From Candidatus Coatesiibacteriota bacterium (GTDB lineage: Bacteria; B130-G9): a stretch of 5,078 bases of DNA. Shown here piece by piece: positions 1 to 5,078 of this stretch. Location: the NCBI GenBank assembly GCA_003647755.1, contig QMNL01000167.1, positions 1 to 5,078 of the forward strand. The letters run 5' to 3'. The notes beneath the pieces were generated by a model that was not told the DNA's origin, did no database searches, and saw nothing but the letters and a program-made list of their open reading frames with translations. Made by a program: the position numbers and the translations under genes. The number at the start of each line of letters is the position of its first letter. Position 1 is the stretch's first letter.

Positions 1-159
1 CCGTTCAGTGATTTTGCGACTGGACATCCCCAAATGAGGTGGTATTTTCCCTTAACTTGTGTCAGCAAAGAGAGGCGCGTGGGTCTTTCGATGGAATGCA
101 GTCCGTCGTGGGAGTTTGGCTGCGGCGGTATTAATAACGGCTTCTGACTGGAGGTTAAA
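1..159 (+). promoter_or_regulatory. metK 5' leader / intergenic region, no confident gene
   Basis: This is the region upstream of metK. I see no convincing coding sequence and no clear sigma-70 promoter: AT-rich hexamers such as TATTTT (43-48) and TAATAA (132-137) lack a well-spaced TTGACA-like partner. Short complementary segments could form a branched RNA fold: 61-65 with 144-148 (5 bp, closing next to the ribosome binding site), 67-71 with 84-88 (5 bp), and 103-108 with 123-128 (6 bp with one G-U pair). metK leaders in several phyla carry SAM-sensing riboswitches, but I could not match the conserved cores of SAM-I/IV, SAM-II, SAM-III or SAH aptamers here. A regulatory role is inferred from position only. 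Confidence 0.35.
150..154 (+). promoter_or_regulatory. metK ribosome binding site (GGAGG)
   Basis: A GGAGG Shine-Dalgarno core lies 5 nt before the ATG at 160 and fixes that codon as the metK start. The possible pairing of 61-65 with 144-148 would end one base upstream of it, so leader folding could affect its access. Confidence 0.9.
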
Positions 160-1308
160 ATGCCGAGAACAGACTTTTTATTTACTTCAGAATCAGTAAC
201 GGAGGGTCATCCGGACAAGATGGCTGACCAGATATCTGACGCGATCCTGGATGCGGTCTTCGCCTGTGATCCGATGGGACGAGTTGCGTGTGAGACTTTT
301 TTGACGACGGGGCTAGCGTTGGTCGCGGGCGAGATCACGACGGATTGCTATGCGGATATACCGTCGATCGTTCGGGAGACTATCAAGGACATCGGATACA
401 CGCATGCGAAGTATGGTTTCGATTATCAGACGTGCGCGGTCCTGACCTCGATACATCCGCAGTCGCCGGATATTGCGTTGGGCGTAAATCCTGGCGGCGC
501 CGGAGACCAGGGCTTGATGTTTGGGTATGCGACGGACGAGACGGAGGAGCTGATGCCTATGCCGGTCATGCTTGCGCACAAGCTTGCGATGCGATTGGCG
601 GAGGTTCGTAAGAAGCGCATCGTTGACTACCTTCGGCCGGATGGCAAGAGCCAGGTAACCGTGAGGTACAAGAATGGCACACCTGTCGAGGCTAACACTA
701 TCGTAATATCGACTCAGCACGGTCCTGAGGTCAACATCAAGGACATTACGGAGGACGTGGTTGAGCACGTTATTGAGCCGGTTATTGCACCCGAGCTGAG
801 GAAGAACACCAAGTACTATGTAAATCCAACTGGCAGGTTCGTCATGGGCGGGCCGTCGGCGGACACGGGTCTTACGGGAAGGAAGATAATTGTTGACACG
901 TATGGCGGCGTCGGCAGCCACGGAGGCGGGGCTTTCTCTGGGAAGGACCCGTCGAAGGTCGATCGGTCGGGGTCATACATGGCGAGATACATTGCGAAGA
1001 ACATCGTGGCGGCTGGCTTGGCGAAGAAGTGCGAGGTCCAGATGGCTTATGCGATAGGTGTTGCCGAGCCGGTGTCTCTGATGATCGATGCGTTTCAGAC
1101 AGGGAAGGTCTCGTATGCGACGCTCAAGAAGGCTGTTCGGGAGGTATTCGATCTAACGCCGAATGGGATGATCAAGATGCTTGACTTGCGGAGGCCTATA
1201 TACAAGAAAACAGCGGCATACGGGCATTTTGGTCGGAATGATCCGGACTTCACATGGGAGAAAACTGACAAAGTTGACGATCTTCTCACCGCCTGCAAGG
1301 TGAAATGA
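160..1308 (+). CDS. metK: S-adenosylmethionine synthetase (methionine adenosyltransferase)
   Basis: Cytosolic enzyme that joins methionine and ATP to form S-adenosylmethionine, releasing phosphate and pyrophosphate; it normally works as a tetramer built of dimers. The 382-residue protein is close to the 384 residues of E. coli MetK and aligns along its whole length. Visible signatures are the N-terminal FTSESVTEGHPDK segment (catalytic His17, metal ligand Asp19), the GAGDQG hexapeptide at 113-118 in the methionine-binding loop, DGKSQVT with Lys163, the NPTGRF segment (222-227), Asp235, Arg241 and Lys242, the P-loop-like GGGAFSGKD at 255-263, and Lys262, Lys266 and Asp268. The loop before GAGDQG is a few residues shorter than in E. 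coli. The ATG at 160 has an ideal ribosome binding site and the stop is TGA. It is the first of three co-directional genes, with ahcY starting 34 bp downstream. I see no missing catalytic residue or frameshift. Confidence 0.98.
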   Translation: MPRTDFLFTSESVTEGHPDKMADQISDAILDAVFACDPMGRVACETFLTTGLALVAGEITTDCYADIPSIVRETIKDIGYTHAKYGFDYQTCAVLTSIHPQSPDIALGVNPGGAGDQGLMFGYATDETEELMPMPVMLAHKLAMRLAEVRKKRIVDYLRPDGKSQVTVRYKNGTPVEANTIVISTQHGPEVNIKDITEDVVEHVIEPVIAPELRKNTKYYVNPTGRFVMGGPSADTGLTGRKIIVDTYGGVGSHGGGAFSGKDPSKVDRSGSYMARYIAKNIVAAGLAKKCEVQMAYAIGVAEPVSLMIDAFQTGKVSYATLKKAVREVFDLTPNGMIKMLDLRRPIYKKTAAYGHFGRNDPDFTWEKTDKVDDLLTACKVK

Positions 1309-1329
1309 CACTACAACTGAACGGATATC

Positions 1330-1334
1330 GGAGG
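1330..1334 (+). promoter_or_regulatory. ahcY ribosome binding site (GGAGG)
   Basis: A GGAGG core lies 8 nt before the ATG at 1343. It sits within the 34-bp metK-ahcY gap, which contains no terminator-like hairpin. This supports both the chosen start and cotranscription with metK. Confidence 0.88.
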
Positions 1335-1342
1335 ATTACTCG

Positions 1343-2599
1343 ATGAACTACGACATAAAGGATATTTCGCTGGCCGAGGCGGGTAAGCTTCGCATTGATT
1401 GGGCTCGCATGAAGATGCCGGTGCTGGACTTGATCAAGGCACGTTTCGAGAAGGAGAGGCCTTTTGAGGGTATGACGATCGGCGCGTGCTTGCACGTAAC
1501 GACCGAGACTGCAAACCTGATGGATGTTCTGAAGGCGGGCGGTGCGACGGTTGGGCTTTGCGCCTCGAACCCGCTTAGCACTCAGGATGACGTTACAGCA
1601 TCGATCGTTGAGCACCTTGGGATGTCAGTGTTTGCTATTCACGCCGAGGACAAGCAGACCTACTACAAGCACATCCACAGCGTTCTCGATATGAAGCCGG
1701 TCATAACGATTGACGATGGTGCAGACCTTGTTTCGACGCTCCATAAGGAACGTCAGGATCTTCTTCCGAACATCATTGGTGGGATGGAGGAGACTACGAC
1801 AGGAGTCATCCGGCTCAGGAGTTTGGCCAAGAATGGTGCGCTGAAAGTTCCCATGATTGCGGTCAATGATGCGGACACGAAGCACCTGTTCGACAATAGG
1901 TATGGCACTGGCCAGAGCACAATGGACGGGATAATGAGAGCGACCAATCGGCTGGTTGCTGGAACCGATTTCGTGGTCTGCGGTTACGGTTGGTGCGGGC
2001 GAGGCGCGGCAATGCGTGCAAAGGGTCTGGGCGCCCGGGTGATAATAACGGAGGTAGATCCTGTTCGCGCTCTCGAGGCAGCGATGGACGGTTTCAGGGT
2101 GATGCCGATGTCCGAGGCAGCGAAGATCGGGGATTTCTTTTTGACTGCGACAGGCGACATCAAGGTCATAGCAGCCAAGCATTTCGAGGCGATGAAGGAT
2201 GGAGCGATTGTCTGCAACACGGGTCATTTCAACGTGGAGATCGACATCGAGGCTCTCGACGCGATGGCGGTCGAGAGGAGAGGCATTCGGCGGTCTGTTG
2301 AGGAGTTCAAGTTGGAGGATGGTCGGCGGATATATCTCCTTGCTGATGGCAGGCTTGTAAACCTCTCTGCTGCCGAGGGGCATCCCTCTTCCGTCATGGA
2401 CATGAGCTTTGCCAACCAGGCGCTCTGTGCGGAATATCTCGTGAAGAACAAGGGTAACATTTCGATTGGGGTTCACGAGGTTCCCAAAGAGATCGATGAT
2501 ATGGTTGCATCTTCAAAGCTTGCCACAATGGGAATCTCAATAGATACTCTTACCGAGGAGCAGCGAGCCTATCTTGCAGCGTGGGAGATGGGCACTTAG
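1343..2599 (+). CDS. ahcY: Adenosylhomocysteinase (S-adenosyl-L-homocysteine hydrolase), short form
   Basis: NAD-dependent cytosolic enzyme that reversibly splits S-adenosylhomocysteine into homocysteine and adenosine, clearing the inhibitory by-product of SAM-dependent methylation; metK next door makes the SAM. Substrate-domain residues are present: His51, Thr53, Glu55 and Thr56 (HVTTET), the SNPLSTQDD segment (75-83), Asp125, Glu150 in EETTTG, and Lys180, Asp184 and Asn185. The Rossmann domain has GYGWCG at 214-219 and ribose-binding Glu237. GHFN (294-297), Asn340 and His347 in the AEGHPSSVMDMSFANQ segment complete the active site. At 418 residues it is shorter than human or E. coli-era textbook forms near 430-470, has YGTGQS where the human enzyme has YGCRES, and ends in WEMGT without the KPDHYRY tail whose Lys and Tyr reach the partner subunit's cofactor. 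These traits match the Thermotoga/archaeal branch, some archaeal members of which prefer S-inosylhomocysteine, so substrate choice is inferred. Stop is TAG. Confidence 0.95.
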   Translation: MNYDIKDISLAEAGKLRIDWARMKMPVLDLIKARFEKERPFEGMTIGACLHVTTETANLMDVLKAGGATVGLCASNPLSTQDDVTASIVEHLGMSVFAIHAEDKQTYYKHIHSVLDMKPVITIDDGADLVSTLHKERQDLLPNIIGGMEETTTGVIRLRSLAKNGALKVPMIAVNDADTKHLFDNRYGTGQSTMDGIMRATNRLVAGTDFVVCGYGWCGRGAAMRAKGLGARVIITEVDPVRALEAAMDGFRVMPMSEAAKIGDFFLTATGDIKVIAAKHFEAMKDGAIVCNTGHFNVEIDIEALDAMAVERRGIRRSVEEFKLEDGRRIYLLADGRLVNLSAAEGHPSSVMDMSFANQALCAEYLVKNKGNISIGVHEVPKEIDDMVASSKLATMGISIDTLTEEQRAYLAAWEMGT

Positions 2600-2633
2600 T
2601 CAATATGTGTATTCGCGCAGAAGTTTTTGAAGT

Positions 2634-2637
2634 GGAG
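2634..2637 (+). promoter_or_regulatory. topA ribosome binding site (GGAG)
   Basis: A GGAG core lies 4 nt before the ATG at 2642. It decides the start: the earlier in-frame TTG at 2627 would place this Shine-Dalgarno inside the coding region and has no good site of its own. The ATG also gives the family-typical N-terminus, a few residues before LVIVESPAKAKT. Confidence 0.85.
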
Positions 2638-2641
2638 TAGT

Positions 2642-5071
2642 ATGTCCAGCAAGTCGCTTGTAATCGTCGAGTCACCAGCAAAAGCCAAAACAATAAACCG
2701 GTATTTGGGCAAGGCGTTCATCGTCAAGTCCTCCGCGGGGCACGTCAAGGACCTGCCTCGGAGGCGGCTGGGCGTTGACGTCAACAATGGTTTCACACCC
2801 GAGTATGAGGTGGTGAAGGACAAGGTTCCCATAATCAGGGACCTTCGTTCGCTGTCCAAGAAATCGGACAAGGTCTATCTTGCGGCTGACCCGGACCGGG
2901 AGGGCGAGGCGATCTGTTGGCATCTATATCAGGAGCTTGGCTGCGAGGATGAGCGAGTGTTCCGAGTGCTGTTCACGGAGATCACAAAGGCAGGCATCGA
3001 GCGAGGGATGTCCGAGCCGCGATCGATCGACATCAACAAGGTAAATGCTCAGCAGGCACGTCGGGTGCTCGATAGGCTTGTTGGCTACCAGATCAGTCCA
3101 CTCTTAAGCCACAAAGTTCGTCAGGGCCTTTCAGCGGGCAGGGTGCAGTCGGTCGCATTAAGGATGATATGCGAGCGGGAGAAGGCCATCAGGGAGTTCA
3201 TTCCGGAGGAATACTGGACCATACAGGGCCTTTTCAGGACCAAGAGTGGACGGGAGTTTCAGGCCGAGCTGGTCAAGATCGGAAGTAAGGCCGCCAAAAT
3301 CCCAGACGACCATGCGGCGCAGGAGATATACGACAAGATCATGAAGAGCGGTCTGGCTGTTGTCTCTGGGCTCAAGAAAACCGAGAAGAAACAGCCCCCG
3401 CCGCCGCCGCTTATCACCAGCACGTTGCAGCAGTCCGCATCGTCCGACTTGCGGCTTTCAGCAAGGCTGACTATGAGCCTTGCCCAGAGTCTTTATGAGG
3501 GTGTGGACCTGGAGGATGTAGGTCTGGTAGGTCTGATCACCTACATGAGGACAGACTCCACTAGGGTCGCTAATTCGGCGCTTTCGAGTGTTCGGCACCT
3601 GATTGATGAGATGTTCGGCAAGGATTACGTTCCGGCCAAGCCAAACAGGTTCAAATCACCTCGAGGTGCACAGGAGGCTCACGAGGCGATACGGCCAACT
3701 GACGTGATGCGGAGACCCGATCTCGTCAAGAATTACCTGTCAAAGGACCAGTTCCGGGTCTATCGACTGATCTGGGCCGCGTTTGTTGCCAGCCAGATGA
3801 AGCCAGCGCTTTTCGATAAGACAATTGTGCAGCTGAAGGCCGGCGATTTCATATTCAAAGCGCAAGGCTCTGTTCGGACATTCCCCGGATTTCAGCGCAT
3901 TTACGAGGAGCTGAATCATCACAAGAAGCTCCAGAAGGATGTGTTGCTGCCAGCTCTTGAATTGGGCGACGAGTTAGAGCTCAAGTCGCTCGAGAAGAAG
4001 CAGCATTTCACGGAGCCACCGCCTCGCTACACGGAGAGCACGCTCATCAAGGCGCTGGTGGAGGCCGGGATCGGACGCCCGAGCACCTATGCCATGATTC
4101 TCAACACCATCCGGATGCGAGAGTACGTTCAGATGGAGAAGCGAGCCTTTAAGGCAACACCGCTTGGCCTGCTCGTGAATAGGCTGCTAATCGCTAATTT
4201 CAAGCGAGTGATGGACATCCACTTCACTGCACAGATGGAGAAGCAGCTCGACGAGGTTGAGGCGGGCAAGCTCGACTGGCAGGAGGCTGTCGGCAAGTTT
4301 TACAGCGATTTCTCCAAAGCTGTCAAACAGGCAGAAAAGAACATGGCGGTGCCACAACAGGAGACGGAGTTCAGGTGCGAGAACTGTAACAGCAAGATGG
4401 TGCTCAAGTGGAGCCGGAGAAAGGGCTGGTTCCTATCGTGTTCTGCGTATCCTAAGTGCAAGACGGCCAAAGATGTGGTTTACGACACTCTTGGCAACCT
4501 GAAGGTTATCGAGCCCAAGAAAAGCAAGATAACATGCGACAAGTGCGGCAAGGAGATGGTTCTCAAGCAATCGCGGTATGGGAGTTTTCTGGCCTGCTCA
4601 GGCTATCCCGATTGTCGGAACACAAAGCCAGTCCGAATAGACAAGCAGACCGGCGAGATGATAGTCGTGAAAATGGAGGAGGTGCATGAGACTTGTCCGA
4701 GGTGCGGCTCGAAATTGGTGATAAAGCTCGGTCGGAGCGGAAAGTTTCTCGCTTGTTCTGCATATCCTAAGTGCACGTTCACCAAGTCGATCAGCATCGG
4801 CGTGAATTGCCCTCAGAAGGGATGCGGGGGTTACATTACAGAGAAGAGGACCAGAAGGGGCAAGATATTCTATGGATGCAGCAACTACCCCAACTGCAAG
4901 TTCGCGGTCTGGGACAAGCCAATATCCCAGAAATGTCCGCAGTGTGGTGGATTGATGGTAACCAAGTATGAAAGAGGCTCTGACCGTCCTATCTACATCT
5001 GCATCAATAAAAACTGCGGTTACAGGACTTCCACGATTGACGAGAAGGATAACGGACAGGACGGCAGCTGA
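2642..5071 (+). CDS. topA: DNA topoisomerase I (type IA) with five C-terminal zinc ribbons
   Basis: ATP-independent, Mg2+-dependent enzyme that relaxes negative supercoils by cutting and passing single strands, offsetting gyrase and supercoiling behind RNA polymerase. From the ATG at 2642 it is 809 residues. The Toprim domain has Glu10 in VIVESPAKAKT, His34, and the acidic triad D83-x-D85-x-E87 in AADPDREGEA. Domain IV follows with Arg140 and Asp144 and the GLSAGRVQSVALR segment. A run of five prolines (252-256) precedes the conserved ITSTLQQ motif. The catalytic tyrosine is Tyr301 in LITYMRTDST, with Arg303 two residues on; His347 lies in EAHEAIRPTD, and the EPPPRYTESTLIKAL and GIGRPSTYA motifs are intact. 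The core ends near 565 and five four-cysteine zinc ribbons fill 579-792, followed by a short polar tail. E. coli TopA is 865 residues with three zinc-binding ribbons. The gene starts 42 bp after ahcY in the same frame and ends in TGA. Nothing suggests truncation. Confidence 0.98.
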   Translation: MSSKSLVIVESPAKAKTINRYLGKAFIVKSSAGHVKDLPRRRLGVDVNNGFTPEYEVVKDKVPIIRDLRSLSKKSDKVYLAADPDREGEAICWHLYQELGCEDERVFRVLFTEITKAGIERGMSEPRSIDINKVNAQQARRVLDRLVGYQISPLLSHKVRQGLSAGRVQSVALRMICEREKAIREFIPEEYWTIQGLFRTKSGREFQAELVKIGSKAAKIPDDHAAQEIYDKIMKSGLAVVSGLKKTEKKQPPPPPLITSTLQQSASSDLRLSARLTMSLAQSLYEGVDLEDVGLVGLITYMRTDSTRVANSALSSVRHLIDEMFGKDYVPAKPNRFKSPRGAQEAHEAIRPTDVMRRPDLVKNYLSKDQFRVYRLIWAAFVASQMKPALFDKTIVQLKAGDFIFKAQGSVRTFPGFQRIYEELNHHKKLQKDVLLPALELGDELELKSLEKKQHFTEPPPRYTESTLIKALVEAGIGRPSTYAMILNTIRMREYVQMEKRAFKATPLGLLVNRLLIANFKRVMDIHFTAQMEKQLDEVEAGKLDWQEAVGKFYSDFSKAVKQAEKNMAVPQQETEFRCENCNSKMVLKWSRRKGWFLSCSAYPKCKTAKDVVYDTLGNLKVIEPKKSKITCDKCGKEMVLKQSRYGSFLACSGYPDCRNTKPVRIDKQTGEMIVVKMEEVHETCPRCGSKLVIKLGRSGKFLACSAYPKCTFTKSISIGVNCPQKGCGGYITEKRTRRGKIFYGCSNYPNCKFAVWDKPISQKCPQCGGLMVTKYERGSDRPIYICINKNCGYRTSTIDEKDNGQDGS
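4376..5017 (+). repeat. Five tandem C4 zinc-ribbon modules within topA
   Basis: Five modules each supply four cysteines: 579/582/600/606 (bases 4376-4459), 632/635/652/658 (4535-4615), 685/688/705/711 (4694-4774), 723/728/746/752 (4808-4897) and 765/768/787/792 (4934-5017). They fit the C-terminal zinc-ribbon family of bacterial topoisomerase I, which binds single-stranded DNA and, in E. coli, contacts RNA polymerase. The first cysteines of modules 1-3 are exactly 53 residues apart. Module 4 has a CX4C first pair instead of CX2C. Module 5 is the most divergent, lacking the CSxYPxC end seen in modules 1-4. Confidence 0.9.
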
Positions 5072-5078
5072 GCTGGGC

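Noticed and set aside
61..105. Superficial resemblance to a SAM-I riboswitch (CAAAGAGAGGCG followed by a G-rich stretch)
   Set aside because: The defining GATGAA...CCGGCAACC core and the long P1 stem are absent, so the match is limited to a purine-rich run.
1..147. Open frame from the window edge to a TGA at 145-147, possibly the tail of an upstream gene
   Set aside because: The 48 codons translate to a Trp-, Cys- and Phe-rich peptide with no recognisable motif. An internal ATG at 34 lacks a ribosome binding site. An open frame this short is expected by chance.
313..921. Minus-strand open frame (202 codons) opposite metK
   Set aside because: It overlaps the highly conserved metK coding region, and its Arg-rich, low-complexity translation has no recognisable domain.
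1..1324. Nine-base inverted match between 1-9 (CCGTTCAGT) and 1316-1324 (ACTGAACGG) flanking metK
   Set aside because: Some 9-mer matches are expected by chance in 5 kb. The copies are not extended and show no mobile-element features or target duplication.
1625..2476. Long minus-strand open frame (283 codons) opposite ahcY
   Set aside because: It lies wholly inside the well-supported ahcY gene. Its His- and Arg-rich translation shows no family motif and is explained by the codon use of the sense strand.
2627..2641. TTG at 2627 as the topA start
   Set aside because: It has no suitable ribosome binding site and would put the GGAG at 2634-2637 inside the gene. The ATG at 2642 gives the standard N-terminus.
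5061..5078. CAGCTGAGCTG near the topA stop as a terminator
   Set aside because: The arms are about 5 bp with almost no loop, and the window ends before any T-run could be seen.

Overview
The window is a compact stretch of a bacterial chromosome holding three complete, closely spaced plus-strand genes: metK (S-adenosylmethionine synthetase), a short-form ahcY (adenosylhomocysteinase) and topA (DNA topoisomerase I). MetK is of the bacterial family rather than the divergent archaeal one, and TopA is the bacterial topA type with C-terminal zinc ribbons, so the source is a bacterium. Each gene has a GGAG or GGAGG ribosome binding site. TGA (metK, topA) and TAG (ahcY) both act as stops, which fits the standard bacterial code. 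GC content looks moderate (roughly mid-50s percent, judged by eye), and AGG and ATA codons are used freely. I cannot name the phylum. The archaeal/Thermotoga-like AhcY suggests a lineage other than the well-studied Gammaproteobacteria.

Layout: 1-159 is a leader with no convincing gene. It contains possible weak RNA pairings and ends in the metK ribosome binding site. metK is at 160-1308, followed by a 34-bp gap with the ahcY ribosome binding site. ahcY is at 1343-2599, followed by a 42-bp gap with the topA ribosome binding site. topA is at 2642-5071, and the last 7 bases hold nothing recognisable. Neither gap contains a terminator-like hairpin, so the three genes probably form one transcription unit, at least in part.

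Function: MetK makes S-adenosylmethionine (SAM) from methionine and ATP. Methyltransferases turn SAM into S-adenosylhomocysteine (SAH), which AhcY splits into homocysteine and adenosine, relieving product inhibition. The pair therefore covers two steps of the activated methyl cycle. TopA relaxes negative supercoils and has no known biochemical link to that cycle, so its place here looks like shared transcription of housekeeping genes.

I found no mobile element, CRISPR array, RNA gene or clearly new system. The points most worth a second look are the metK leader, the short-form AhcY beside a bacterial MetK, and the array of five zinc ribbons in TopA, three of them on an exact 53-residue period.
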